Source: Pollenia angustigena (lineage: Eukaryota > Arthropoda > Insecta > Diptera > Polleniidae). Taken from it: a stretch of 64,000 nucleotides of DNA. The number at the start of each line of letters is the position of its first letter. Position 1 is the stretch's first letter. Of this stretch, positions 11,389-23,182 are shown one piece after another. Under the pieces are notes generated by a model. The model did no database searches. It saw only the letters and a program-made list of their open reading frames with translations, and was not told where the DNA came from. The DNA lies in NCBI GenBank assembly GCA_930367215.1, contig OV884056.1:56916308-56980307 (forward strand). The letters are read 5' to 3'. Both the position numbers and the translations under genes were made by a program.

Positions 11389-12026
11389 CAAGTAAGAAAG
11401 TATAGTCGGTCAAGCCCGTCCATATGATACCCTACACCACAGTATTTAAAAACACATCATGCTTATGTGTCCATGTAAATATGGATTTATCTATGTTTAT
11501 AAACTTCATGAAAATCGGTTTGAAAGTGTATAGCTAATGTGTCCCTATAATTATGGATCTATCTATGTTTTAAATTTCATTAAAATCGGTTTGAGAGGCG
11601 GAAATTGACCCTATCTCCCCTCGTGGTCCGATTTTTTTAAAAATGTATACATTTTGTGTCCATATAGGTATGGTTCTATCTATGTTTTGAATTTCATTAA
11701 AATCGGTCTGATAGTTTCTGAGAGGAAGAAATTTCCCCTTATCTTCCCTCGTGGTTCCCATTTTCAATAGGCTTGTTCCTTGTGCCAATAAAAACCTATG
11801 ACCCAAATTTTATCAAATTATCTCTATAATTCCGACCTGTACTTTGCGTACCAGGTTACATGGACAGCCAGCCTGCCAGCCGGAAGGACATCGTTAATTC
11901 GACTCAGAAAGTGATTCTGAGTAAATCGGTATACTTTAAGGTGGGTCTAGGATCACTATTTTAAGGCGTTACACATATCAGCACAAATGCATAATACCCT
12001 CTCCACTATTGTGGTGTGGGTATAAA
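11389..12026 (-). mobile_element. Helentron-like repeat, minus strand
   Basis: On the minus strand it starts TATACCCACACCACAATAG near 12026, includes an eroded GTCC-rich tract near 11865-11885, and ends with the GGTGTAGGGTATCAT subterminal repeat, an imperfect hairpin around 11404-11421 and terminal CTTG at 11389-11392. Internally it carries repeated blocks with TCTATCTATGTTTT and CCCCTCGTGGT motifs. A related block occurs at 28836, 51000 and 54388. The open frames here are repeat shadows. Confidence 0.75.
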
Positions 12027-13503
12027 AATTCGAGTGTTTTGAAGCACTTAAGAGAAAAAGCGCATAATCGAGCGCTTCAATAAAAGAGCTCTTATACAGC
12101 AGTAAATAATAATGAATAAAATATACAAAAAGCTACTTTTTTAGTGCTGACAACGATGTAGGGTTTAAAGCGAAAGAAATAAAAAAATATTATGGTTTAC
12201 GAAAATCATTAGAAATGTCATTTAAACAAGTAAAAGCAAACATTAATGAATATGTTAGCCTTAAAAAAAGCTCTTTAGGAGTGCTTTGCTTGCATATTAA
12301 AAGAAGCGCTTATTAAACCGGGAACACCCCATACAAAAATCAGGCATCCTATCAGCAGGGTTGAAGCGATTTGAGGTATGAATTCATACGTAAAACCTGC
12401 TCCTTTTGGAGCACATTTTTTACTGGGTCAGAACGATCGCTATTTGTGAAATTTATGTGTCGATATAAAAATAGTGGCTATGCTAGGGGGATTACCAGTA
12501 GTTTACACAAAATATTGTCGCTTTTTATGTTAGTGGGACAGCAGATAAAAAGCGTGACATTTCAAAAAACTAAATTGAACCTTAAGATCACATGCGATTC
12601 CGAGAAGCAAAAACATCGCATATGTGTCTTTCACAGAAGAAAAAGAGAAATTGATTTCAATTGACAAAATTTGTGAAATTATTAAAAAAATTAATTAAAT
12701 TTGCACCAGTGAGCAAATTAATTGTTTCAATTAAATATTTTTTTAAATAAACAAAATTTTCTACAGAAATTTGGTTGACAGCTTGTTATTGGTTTGACCT
12801 ACCGACCATTTTTAAAAAAAATTGAGTAAGGTAAATCCAAAAGATGTTTCACAAAATTCTTTTATGGTTTCTGACGTATTAAGCATTAATTTTGCTCTAT
12901 ATTAACTATTTGAAAGCTTATTAAGTATTCGTTTGCTCTACAAGCCACTGTTTGGCGAATGCAGAAAATTCCTCATACAAAAACAAACGAAATAAATTTT
13001 CCTCTTGCTTTGCTTCATTGCCGTTATTAAAAAAAAGTAGTAAACGCAAAATAAAATAGCAGCAATTCAATACGCAGTTAGTAGTAAGTATACATGCAGC
13101 ACAAAAAGCTACTTCTTAGAAATACATTTACAAAAGTGGCATATGCGGCATAAAACAATAATTTTTACTTTTAATAATATACAACATATTAACTTCTAAG
13201 TTCGTTCATGAACGTTCACAATAATTAACATTTTTCATCAGAACATATGCCAGAAGCAGTGGTGAAAAAACAAAAAAATCCTTTCGGGTATATTTTCAGA
13301 AAACTTCAAAAATAAAAAAAAATATATGTAAATAAAAGTTTTTATTGACGTTTTTCTTCACAACGACTTTTTGGCTTGTGCGCCAAACCAATAATGAGCT
13401 GACGATAGGTTAACGTTGTGTTCACTTGATTAAATAAAACTGATTTTATTATTGATTAATGATTTAATTGGAAAAAAAGTTGGCCAAGATTTTTTTGTGC
13501 TTA
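12027..13503. other. noncoding sequence
   Basis: No recognisable gene. The 97-codon open frame at 12371-12664 has no family resemblance that I can see. The stretch 13370-13500 is less repetitive-looking and could be unique host sequence. Confidence 0.4.
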
Positions 13504-13973
13504 CACCCAGAGAAAAACATACGTTTACCTCCAACAAAACTAATTTTAATGAAAACTTTAAACATATTATGTTAAATTAAATAAAAAAACAATAATATAG
13601 TTATTATTGTCAGCGTCAACCATATTATGGTTAAATTAGTCCTCCATCAAGAAGCCACAGCCATATTATGGCTACCTCCGAACGTGTAATGTTTAAAAAT
13701 AACTAAAATCTGTTTAACACTTATAATATCATGGTTGGTTTTCAACCACTGCATGTTGCTCTTGGAAAATAGGAAAATACTTTTTTTAATTTTAAAACAA
13801 ATTATTGTCATAAATTATTTAGCGGCAACCATAATACACTTGTGGTTTCTTAACTATAATATGGTTGTTGCTGACAATAATATGGTTCAGTTAAACATAA
13901 TATGTTTAAAATTTGTATTTAAAATAGTTTTGTTGTAGGTGACCATATTTAAACATGTTTTTTTCTCTGCGTG
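13504..13973. mobile_element. palindromic MITE (CACCCAGAG ends)
   Basis: Terminal inverted repeats CACCCAGAGAAAAACAT and ATGTTTTTTTCTCTGCGTG; the arms stay complementary for well over 100 bp (CAACAAAACTA versus TAGTTTTGTTG, and repeated AACCATATTATGG-type motifs). TA precedes the left end, and the right flank is CA, probably mutated. A 5' portion of the same family lies at 63338-63520. Confidence 0.75.
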
Positions 13974-14330
13974 CAGTTGACTGGTAAAAACTATATTTGC
14001 CGCCACTGCATAAAAATAAAACAAGACTTCTTAATAAAGAATTTGGTAAAAGCTATGAACAGATATTTCAAACAGCGTAAATGGCGATGTACAGGTCATA
14101 CCCTCAAGAAAGATGTTAAAGAATCCTGCCGAATATTATTATTTTTGAACCTTCAGGGGACCAGAAGTCAGGTAAGACCAAGAACAACATGGCAGAGCAA
14201 CAATAACTATGAAGTGATCGAGATGAATAAATCCTGGAGTGAACTAAAGCACCTATCAAAAAAATAGAAATAACTATCGATCTTTCGTTATGGCCCTACG
14301 CTCCACTCGGAGTTAAAGGAAATTATAGAT
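13974..14330 (+). pseudogene. LINE C-terminal tail relic (KWR..GHTL type)
   Basis: The plus frame reads FKQRKWRCTGHTLKK, then LNLQGTRSQ and RPRTTW, followed after a stop by an ALRSTRS-like end. This is the C-terminal region of the same LINE type found at 62600-63181, which reads KRRKWRWIGHILRR and WNPQGSRRP. Only the last ~100 residues survive. It abuts the MITE at 13504-13973. Confidence 0.7.
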
Positions 14331-14844
14331 ACGAACAGAGATCGAGTGACATTTAAACACCTAAAAGTTATATTTCCACGCGTACGTAAGGCTGTATCCA
14401 GATAATTATAATCACTGTCATTATTAAACATTGATTCATCATGTACATATATGTTGATTTAAATAAATAGTAGCATCGCAGAGAATTCTGTAGACTGTGC
14501 AAAGAAGTGATCGATCTTGAGAGCGTTGAGTATATTATTTTTTATTTTTTAGAGGTTAACCCTCTAACGACCATAAGGCTATTTGGATAAAAGTTATCAT
14601 TTTGTCTATTTAATGTGAATCTGTTACCGCCTAAAAAGCATATTTTGAAATTGAAATGAAAAATTTATTTTTTTATTTTTTGGTACAAATGTGTCCTTAA
14701 ACTGAACCGAACTTGTTTAAATCTAAATACATTAATTAAAGACACGTTTAAGAACTACCAAAATTAAAATTAAGTTAAACTGCGTGTATTAAGTCATGCA
14801 ATAATAATATACGGACACCATGAAATTTAAAAATTTTCTGGAAA

Positions 14845-15200
14845 TTTAAAAATTTTCGGGAAATTTTTCACTTTTGCCGCTACCTAAGTGCTACCCAAAC
14901 GGTGTAAAGAAACATTCGTAGGAAGTTCATATACTCTAGAAAGTTGTTTATTGTTTCCTTGAGTTTTCAACGGTTTGCTGTCCATAGTAGCAACAGCGGA
15001 AAAAAGGTAAAAATCGTATTTTCGGGAAATTTTTCACTTTTGCGGCTACCCAAACGGTGTTAAGAATCATTCGTAGGAAGTTCATATGCTCCAAAAAGTT
15101 GTTTATTGAGGTCTTAGGTACATTTTTGTAGTTGATTGTTTCCTTGAATTTTGGGCGGTTGCTACCTATGGACCTGAACAGGGGAGAAAAAGGGTAAAAA
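14845..15200 (+). repeat. direct duplication of about 150 bp
   Basis: Two consecutive copies share TTTTCGGGAAATTTTTCACT, CTACCCAAACGGTGT, CATTCGTAGGAAGTTCATAT, AAAGTTGTTTATTG and TTGTTTCCTTGA in the same order, starting near 14852 and 15019, with small indels. Confidence 0.75.
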
Positions 15201-17149
15201 ATCTAATTTTTTAAAGTTTTTGCAATTTTTATCTTGAAGATGAAGTTTTTTGGATTTTATATGTTTAGAATTTTTGTTCTTTATGGCAAGAGCTACAACT
15301 TTGCCTCAGAGGGTAAATCGAAATTCCGAACGGTTTGGAAGATATGAGCCTGAGAAAATGATAACCTTTTTGCAAAAATTACACCAAGGCCCCAAATCTT
15401 TGGGGGCCCATAAAAAAGTGCAAGACTTTGGGCAAAACTGGATTTTTTTGGTCTTTTATCACATAGTGGTGTCCGTAAGTGGTTAGTTTTTCGTGTTGCA
15501 GTGTGTTATTCAATATTTTTTGTTGGGACACCTGTGTCAACGTGGTCATCAAAGGGTTAAGGGAACACAGTGTTATATGTTAAGGCAGCTATTTTTAAGG
15601 AGATATCTCAGGGTTAAAGCTTTGAGACATCATCAGTTTTATCACGGGCATACGATTGCAAGCCGACAGACAATTTTGAAGGATTTAGGGCTAATGAGGC
15701 TTTTACCTTGTTTGACTTGTCTCGAATCTCTTTTAGGTTATAAATTACTTTCTCTTTTCTTATTTTTTGCTTAAAATAAAATTATAATGGAACCTTATTG
15801 GTCTCCAAATTTTGAACTTAATGCTGTATATTTTATTTTAATGAAATTCGCTTAAAATATTCTTTTAAATTTGAATTTTTTTTAAATTTTTCCCATTTGC
15901 ATTTTTAAACTGCGAACTTTCTATTGAGTTTCATATTAAGAACTTTTGTTTTGATAGCGTTTTTGATTTATTTCATTTAAAAAAAAAAATTATTTAAATA
16001 TCGGGTTGGTTTGTATATCCTGAATTTTATTTTTTATTTAAAATTCACTTTTTTTTTAGCATTTTGTTTCTATTATTAATGTTGAAATTTATCTGGTTCT
16101 TATTTTTAAAAAATTTATTTATTTTTTATTTATTTTTAATTATTTTTCTTCCTTTTTTTGAGGTTTAAGAAAAATAAAAATTTAAATTTTTAAATTTTTT
16201 ATGATTTGAATCATTTCATTTTTATCGCTTTTTGAATTCATTTCACAATTCACTATTTCACTGTTTCTTATCAATAAGCTGGAGTATTTGTTTAAATGCA
16301 AATTGTTTATTTTGTTTTTTTTTTTATAAATATTTTTATATACCTACTAGAATATTTTTTTTATAAAACAGACATTTAATATTCAACTTATTTCTTTTTC
16401 AATAAATGAGTTTTTGCAAACTCAGCTGGAAATTTTGCATATACACAGGCACAAAAATGAAATAAATTAAAAACAACGAAATTTTTTATAAAAAATTAAT
16501 AAAATTATTGAGTTAGAAATACAACAAAAAAAAAAAAAAAAAAAAATCGCATATTTTTGCGTTTTTTTAACAAACATTTTTTTTTAATTATTTAATAATT
16601 CTTTTTAAATTTTTTTAAATACTGAAAATATTTTTTTTTTGTTTTAAAACATTTATTTTTTTTATAAAAAAATTTTTTTATTTACATTAATTATTGCTTT
16701 GTAAATTTTTAAATTTACATATTTTTCTTTTTTATTTTATTATTTATTCTATTTAAAATAAATTTATTTACTTTTTAAGTATCACTAACATTGAATATGC
16801 ATATAAAATTTTTTTCAATTTAATTTAATTACGCAAAATATATACATATGTTAATAAAAAACAGCAACAACTTTATTTTTTTCTATTTCATGTTTAATAA
16901 TATTTTTTTTTTGTTTTCTTTAAGACCAACGAACACGTTTAAGCACGCTCAACGTTGTGTTTGTTTAAAATGCTCGTTATCAACTAAATTGTTGGCAGCA
17001 TTAACAAATGAACATAAACACTTTGTATACGAAAATAAGTTATTTAATTACACACACACTCTCTTTCTCTCTCGGGCCTAATAAACAAAATAAACTCAGG
17101 AACTTTTCAGTGCTCTAAAGAAATAAACTCTTTAGTTCTCTTTCTTTAG

Positions 17150-17172
17150 CTCTCTCTCTCTCTCTCTCTCTA
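17150..17172. repeat. (CT)n microsatellite
   Basis: About eleven CT dinucleotides. Confidence 0.9.
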
Positions 17173-17710
17173 TAGGCCCCATAAAACTCAGTTTGCTTAA
17201 AATGAAAATTACTATAAAATCACAATAAAACCTAATAATACTCTTATATTTGGCGAATCTTTAATACCCTACACCGAGAGTTTGAATATTTTAGGAGGGA
17301 TTTTGAATTGGATCTATCGTAACCTAAAGTAGACCAAACTTTAACTCAGTTATACAAATTTCTTAGAATTTAATGTTTTTTAAAAAGCTTTTCGGAAGGG
17401 AACTTTTAATGGGACTTTGGCTCATGTCGTTCTCTAGATATTTAGCAATCTATAATTTCTTTGTATGGGAATTGCCACGCCCACTTGTCCAATGTCACCA
17501 AAATTTTGTCGAATCTTGTGTATTGGTAACCAAGATGCTTGTACCTAATTTGGTAACTTTGGCTCTTTCAGTTCTGCAGATATACAGTGGTTGTCAGCTT
17601 ATTTGATGCAAGCAAAATTAATACATTAAAATCCATATACCTTTGAAATTATTTTTGTTTTTTGAAAAATAAAAACGCCACTTTATTAACAATACTTCTT
17701 ACTTCAAAAC

Positions 17711-19018
17711 CAGGGTTGATAAAATTGGTACAATTGTACTTTTTTTGGTACAATTCAAAACTCAAAAGTACGCTGGTACCTCCGTGACTCATTTGGTACT
17801 ATTTCCAAATTTTTCAAACCTACATATTTATAATTGATATAAAATGGCAACTCGTATTAACTGTCCAATGAATATAAGCGGAGTTTAGTGTTTGGTGCAA
17901 ATAGTCTTGCGAAAATGCAAAATGTCGTAGCTTCTTTATGAAATCTAAGTGAAACTGTATTTTTTATTGTTGGATTTAACAAAACAGCTATTATATTTTG
18001 CTTTTGCTCTTTTGCAAGACCATTTGCACCAAACACTGAACTCCGCTACTGTGAATAGATTTTTGCACTTCTTCATTGAACGATTGCTTATGCCGCATTC
18101 TTAATTTAGTATCAGCGGCAGCATATAAGCTTGCATTTTCTGATGATATTGACAAGTTTTTAAAATATATAGGAAACCCCACTTCTGCAAAAGTTCTACA
18201 AAGTAAAAGAGATGAATTCCTCTCAATTCAAGATTATTTTGGAACGAACTCATAATATTTTCAAATATTCGTCATCAAGATGGTTGTCACGTCAAGAAAT
18301 AATCAACAGAAACAGTGGGAGCCCACTTCATTATTATTTTACTCCGAATTATTTTGAAGGAGATTTTACAAGCGCTAAATTAAATTTTATTATATTCGGA
18401 CTTTCTACCCCTTTCCTGTTTCTGCAGTACATATTGAAAATTGTAAACACAATAAATTTGGAAATGCAATCCGAAGATGTTCGTATGCACATATTTAAGA
18501 ACGCATAAAATTTTGTTTTCGTTTAAATTTCGAGATTGCATTTTGAGAAGTATTCGTCAGTTTTCCACAAAAAAGGCGATAAATTCTATAAAGTGTATGA
18601 AAACGCTTTGTGGCAATAATCAAAACTAATGGATTTCTCGACCCTAAAAACCGCATGATACAGGTCTGGCTAGATCAAATACAATTTGTTTGCCTGTATT
18701 CTTGAATATATTGGAATACTAACTATTTTGAACAATCCGCGGGTTGAAATTATTTTTGACCTATGATTTTGGAAAAGTTTCTTGGAATGACTTATCGAAC
18801 AAGAATCGCGGCGATGTGCTTTTGACATTAAAAAATTTTATTATGTATAATTTATGTACAAATGAATTTTAAGTCCCTTTTTTTTGTTGTATTAAATTTT
18901 TGTTTTTAAAAATAAAACGAAAAAAATGTATAAAAAAGGTTTAGTACTACTGGGGCCGAAAAAGTACGATTTTAAAAGCTCGTTGGTACAATATTGGTTT
19001 TCTCATATATCATCTCTG
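17711..19018 (+). mobile_element. hAT transposon with perfect 8-bp target duplication
   Basis: Terminal repeats CAGGGTTGATAAAA (left) and, read inward from the right, CAGAGATGATATAT fit the CAGNGNTG consensus of hAT elements. The octamer TTCAAAAC is present on both sides (17703-17710 and 19019-19026). The subterminal regions are rich in GGTAC/GTACTTTT motifs. The 1.3-kb element lies between the outer and inner repeats of the Tc1 element and carries a transposase remnant. Confidence 0.9.
18090..18508 (+). pseudogene. hAT transposase remnant
   Basis: Plus-strand reading, with a frameshift near 18250, gives DIDKFLKYIG, then FLSIQDYFG, the conserved SSRWLSRQEI (TRWLS box), HYYFTPNYFE, and LFLQYILKIVNTINLEMQSE. 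This order (RWLS, YF, long helix with VN..N..FQSE) is that of the middle of hAT transposases. The DDE core upstream is eroded and the C-terminal dimerisation domain is missing. At about 140 residues, it is a non-functional fragment of a protein usually over 500 residues. Confidence 0.75.
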
Positions 19019-19172
19019 TTCAAAACTATTTATGTATTTATTTCATTTTAGCTGATATCTTAAAGAAAAGTAAGAAAAACAAAAATAACTTAATTTTTAA
19101 ATGAAGCAGTTTATTTGATGCAACATATTGTGAATACAACTTTTTTATTGATATTTATATTTAATGTTTAAA

Positions 19173-20025
19173 TTAGTATTTAGTATGATAACTGTTTTGG
19201 TCTACAACTGTTTTTAGCCGATCTGGCATCGAGTCCACCAATTTTTGTGTGGTTTTGGCCGTTATTTTGTTCCACTCATTGATTAAAGCACTTTTCAACG
19301 TTTCTTTACTGGAAATTTGGATATATATTATATTATTTTCCAATAACGCCCATAAATTTTCGATCACGTTCAAGTCCGGAGATTGTGCATTTGGTTCCAT
19401 TAAATGGGGACAGTTCCATATTAGCCATGTTTGAACAACATTGGACTTGTGCTTGGGATCGTTATCTTGGTAAAAACGAAAATTTCTTCTTAGACCAAAT
19501 CAAATTTTCTTTGAGGATGTTTAAATACATTGTTTTGTCCATATTTCCTTCAATAAAAACTAATTTACCAACACCCGCTGCGGCCATGCAAGCCCACACC
19601 ATAACGCTTCCTCCTCCATGCTTCATTGTGGCGCGAAGGTTTTTTGATTGCAGCTGAGTATTTGGCTTCCGCCAGGGATAAGACCTTCCATCTGACTCGA
19701 ATATATTAAATCTCGATTCATCTGAAAATATGACCGTATTCCAGAACTCTGGCTCTTTGGAAATGTGGCTCTTTGCAAACGCTAATCGGGAACTTTTATT
19801 TTTTGGGCTAATAAAGCGTTTTTTTTAGTGGTACTCGACCATGAAAGTCATGTGAACGTAAAACGCGCCGAATCGTTGATGCACTACACATCTTCCCAAC
19901 ACCAGTAGTCACTTCATCAGCTATTTTTTGTGCTGATAACCTTGGGTTTTCCATGTTTTTTCTAATGATCCAACGTTCATCACATGTAGACAAAATCTTG
20001 TTAGGAGCAATTCTACCCTCACTAA
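19173..20025 (-). pseudogene. Tc1-like transposase, frameshifted, N-terminus lost
   Basis: On the minus strand, reading from about 20025: a helix-turn-helix portion (RWIIRKNMENPRLSAQKIA, ASTIRRVLRS), a frameshift near 19815, then SDESRFN with the first catalytic Asp, HGGGSVMVWACM, a second frameshift near 19490, QDNDPKHK with the second Asp, and SPDLNVIENLW with the Glu. I count 34 residues between the second Asp and the Glu, the DD34E signature of Tc1 transposases. It ends at 19173. The N-terminal ~60 residues expected upstream are absent, because the Penelope insertion begins at about 20026. The catalytic triad is present but the frame is broken, so the copy is inactive. Confidence 0.9.
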
Positions 20026-20140
20026 TGTGTTATTTGGCCAAATTTAAATAATATTTTATGTTTGAATTTTACCAAGTCAGCTAATTAGGCCTATATTATT
20101 TAATGTAAATAAAAAACTTTTCTTTACATATTTTCCAACG

Positions 20141-20175
20141 TTTCGTCAATTATTTGTTGACTTCATCCGGGTTAC
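20141..20175 (-). ncRNA. hammerhead-ribozyme-like motif in Penelope element
   Basis: Minus strand: CGGATGAA, then a stem GTCAA/TTGAC closed by a 7-nt loop, immediately followed by GAAAC. This resembles the hammerhead core CUGANGA-stem II-GAAA, with U4 replaced by G. Penelope-like elements are known to carry hammerhead motifs in their terminal repeats. Stems I and III are not convincingly seen. Confidence 0.45.
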
Positions 20176-20365
20176 GTCTATTTAATTAACAAATTATAAT
20201 ACATTAATAAAACATAAATACACCAAATATTTTTTCTTTAAACTTACAAATTTAACAGTTATTTTCACATTAAACTAATATAAATAAATTTTACAAAAAC
20301 CAAAGAACATTTAACACAAAAATAAATTAAAACCACAGCTTAAAAATTAATATCACAGTCTGAAG

Positions 20366-21460
20366 TTATATTGCAACTCTATAGCTTGTATTTTTATTGT
20401 CAGTATCCTCCTTTTTGTTCATTGTTCTTTCTATTTTTTGTTGTATACGTAAGCTTTCTATTGTGTACCTTTTTCTTTCTCCACCCTCTATGTCTAAAAT
20501 TTTAACGTCATCAAAGTTGATTTTATGTCCAGATGACAGAATATGTGTTGCCAACCCTGTTGATTCTCTAAGTTTTGTTATGTCGTTTCTTGTTTGCAAT
20601 GATCGTTTTGTCGTACCTATATATACATATTTGATTGCATTTCTGTTCGTCATTTCCCATACATTCAAGTTCATACATAACATTGCATTGTTGTTGTTTT
20701 TCAATCGGTGCTTTTACATTTGAAAAAATTGTGCTGAGTGTGGAGTTAGGAGTATAAGCAAAACATATGTTTTGTGATTCTATTGTTGTTTTTATATTTT
20801 TGTTATCCGTTAAACCAGGAATAAATCGTACACTGAAAAAAGTACTTTCCTTTTTATCAGTATTTTGTGTAGTGATATTATTTTTTAACTTTAGCTGTGT
20901 TTGTTCAATTAATGAATAAATGAGTTTAATTGGAAAACTATTGTTGATTAATAAAAGTTTTATATTTTTAATATTTTTGGCATGAAATTGTTGGTCACTA
21001 ATATTTAAAACTCTGAAAATAAAATTTTTTGCCGTATTAATAATTTGATGTTTAGGCTGTGTAGCATTGAAGTTCATTAGTCTTCCTGATGATGATTCCT
21101 TAGCATACCAATCAAACGTGATCCTGTTATTGTCCCAGTGTATCTTAGTATCTAGATAGACAATCTGTTTATTTTCTTCCAATTTTGTGGTAAATTAAAT
21201 TTTGTTGTGGTAAGTATTTAAAACATTCAGTATTTCATCTTTATCTTTAATTTTGATTATCGCTAATATGTCGTCTACATATTTAACTATGTACTTAAAA
21301 TGGATATTCTTCTTCTTTAGTTCATTTATCGCTTCGTCAAGTAGGCTATCAAGTATTATATCGGCTATTGTAGGAGAAAGAGGGTTGCCCATAGGCATTC
21401 CAAATTCTATTCTCCTTTGAATAGCGCTCTTTTATGTGCTGAACAGTAGATGAAGACAAA
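20366..21460 (-). pseudogene. Penelope-like reverse transcriptase with GIY-YIG endonuclease, frameshifted
   Basis: From 21398 downward: MPMGNPLSPTIADIILD is the RT block before the active site and YVDDI is the catalytic box, typical of Penelope-like elements. After a frameshift near 21190 come the thumb region (SSSGRLMNF, NTAKNFIFRVLNISD, FPIKLIYSLI) and a Cys-containing linker. After a second shift near 20570 the GIY-YIG-type endonuclease follows: YVYIGTTKRSLQTR, then an ATHILSSGH segment. The RT N-terminus is missing. Such proteins reverse-transcribe and nick the target. Two frameshifts make this copy inactive. A weaker relative lies at 51486-52228. Confidence 0.85.
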
Positions 21461-21526
21461 TTTAAAAATTCTCCTTTCAACAATAGAACTTTCGCTGTTC
21501 CCATATTTAATAAAACCTGCTTATTA

Positions 21527-22019
21527 CACAGAAAAAATTAAAAATTGTCTCTAATCACCAAATTTGTTCCAAATTCATATAATCAAGCAACCCATTTGTT
21601 GATTTTGCACCTATTACCAAAATGATTATATTGATTACTAGAAATTGTAAAAATTTAATATTTTGAATATTTTTTTCTCAATAAATAATATTTTTAAATT
21701 TAATTAAAAAAATGTTTAAAAAAACTTTGCCGTTTCAAACAATGTGTTAATTGATTTCGACAATTTCCAACAACAACTTCACAAGTTTGAATTATTTTGT
21801 TTTAAACGAAATAATTTTTTGTTATTTAATTAATTTTTTAATTCAAAATTTATTTAAAAACAACTAAAATGTTAATTAAATCAAAATTATATTTTTAATT
21901 TTCATTCAACAAAAAAAAAAAAAAAAAAATTATTGATTCAATTATCACATTAATTAAAGTTAAATACTTTTTAAATAATTTTTTTGATTGATAAAAAACT
22001 ACTAATAATTTTTTCTGTG
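21527..22019. mobile_element. TA-flanked MITE (CACAGAAAAAATTA ends)
   Basis: Terminal inverted repeats CACAGAAAAAATTA and TAATTTTTTCTGTG with TA at 21525-21526 and 22020-22021. 493 bp, AT-rich, no coding. It sits at or near the boundary between the Penelope fragment and Tc1 sequence. Confidence 0.8.
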
Positions 22020-22903
22020 TACTCTCAGACTCAAAAAGAATACTAAAGTTATGCAAACTTTAATTGAAAATGGCAAAATAAGAAATAATTGCACTTTATT
22101 TTTAAATATAACGGTAAAATTACAGCTAAACCTTTCTTGCATCAAATAAGCTGAGCGATTCAAAAACAGTGTATTTTTTGTTATTGTTATTTTTCTTATT
22201 ATACAAAAGAAAATTTGTAATATAAAACAATAAAAGTTTTTTTAAGAGTCCATGTCCAATCAAGGTAATTTGTGTTTGTCTTTAATATTCTTATAACTTT
22301 ACGAGTTACACGGACTTACGTTTTTTAGATTTGCTTGCATCAATTAAGCTGACAACCACTGTATAGTAATCTTTAATATCTTTGTACGTAAGGTGCCACA
22401 CCTACTTCTGCAATCCCGACCATATTTTAAGAGAGGTTGTCTCTTAATAACGCTGTTTTGTGTACCAAACTTAAACAACCGTGTTGATAACCGAGATGTA
22501 TGTACCTAATTTAAAAACTTTGGCTCTTTCCGCTCTCCAGTTATATAGAAAATTGTGATGTGTTTCTATGGAAAGTGACACGCTCTAATCCTAACCATTT
22601 TTTATTTGGAAACTTTGGCTATTCAGATATACAGAAAAAAAGGAATACATATATATAATACAAGAACAAGGGATTTATGGGTAAAATTAGAGGCAAGTCG
22701 GGGTTTTTTGCTCATATCTTGGCCATTTCTAGACCGATCGCGATGAATTTCAATAGCGAATAATTCCATATATGACATTAATATATAACTACCAAGTCCC
22801 CATCAAATCTGGAGAGACAGCCGGACAGACGGACAACGTTAGATAAACTTATAAGTAGTTCCCAGAATATATATACTTTATAGGGCAGAAGATCAATATT
22901 GTA

Positions 22904-23182
22904 CACTGAAAAAATTTTCTTCACAGATCCAATGAAATTTGCATTAAAATTCAACCTATGTAACCTTTCATTGGACTAATGAAGGATTAATAAAATCAAT
23001 GACAAAATTTTCATTGATTTTATGAATTCTCATTGAAAAAATGGATAAAATAAACGTTTGTCATTAAACTAATGCAAAATTTTCATTGATTTAATGAAAC
23101 ATTTCATTAATCCAATGAAATGTTACATAGGTTGAATTTTAATGTAAATTTCATTGGATCTGTGAAGACATTTTTTTCAGTG
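22904..23182. mobile_element. TA-flanked palindromic MITE nested in Helentron
   Basis: Ends CACTGAAAAAA and TTTTTTTCAGTG with TA on both sides (22902-22903, 23183-23184). The two halves are largely reverse complements, with CTTCACAGATCCAATGAAAT near each end. The ends resemble those of the tRNA-bearing MITEs (CACTGAAAGAAAA), so the same transposase type may have moved both. Confidence 0.85.

Larger units (their letters stand above)
14331..17242. other. noncoding, extremely AT-rich stretch
   Basis: No gene recognised. From about 15780 to 16850 the sequence is almost only A and T. Open frames at 15250-15486 and 15493-15774 show no family features. A direct repeat (14845-15200) and a CT microsatellite (17150-17172) are listed separately. 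Confidence 0.5.
20026..21526 (-). mobile_element. Penelope-like retroelement, truncated
   Basis: Minus-strand element inserted in the N-terminal part of the Tc1 transposase. It carries reverse transcriptase and GIY-YIG remnants and, downstream of them, a hammerhead-like motif at 20141-20175. Its 5' boundary near 21526 or just beyond the MITE at 21527-22019 is uncertain. Tc1 sequence has resumed by 22137. Confidence 0.75.
17585..22361 (-). mobile_element. Tc1-like transposon with IR/DR ends, itself interrupted
   Basis: Ends CAGTGGTTGTCAGCTTATTT and complement, flanked by TA (17583-17584, 22362-22363). The motif CAGCTTATTTGATGCAA occurs twice at each end: outer copies at 17595-17611 and 22335-22351 (10 bp from each tip) and inner copies at 19107-19123 and 22137-22153. 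Removing the hAT insertion places both inner copies about 206-208 bp from their tips. Two direct repeats within each inverted repeat is the IR/DR arrangement known from some Tc1 elements. It carries a broken transposase (19173-20025, minus) and contains a hAT, a Penelope element and a MITE. Confidence 0.85.

Noticed and set aside
12371..12664. 97-codon open frame
   Set aside because: No recognisable domain and no supporting splice or promoter signals.
15493..15774. 93-codon frame rich in Leu/His
   Set aside because: Low-complexity composition without any family motif.
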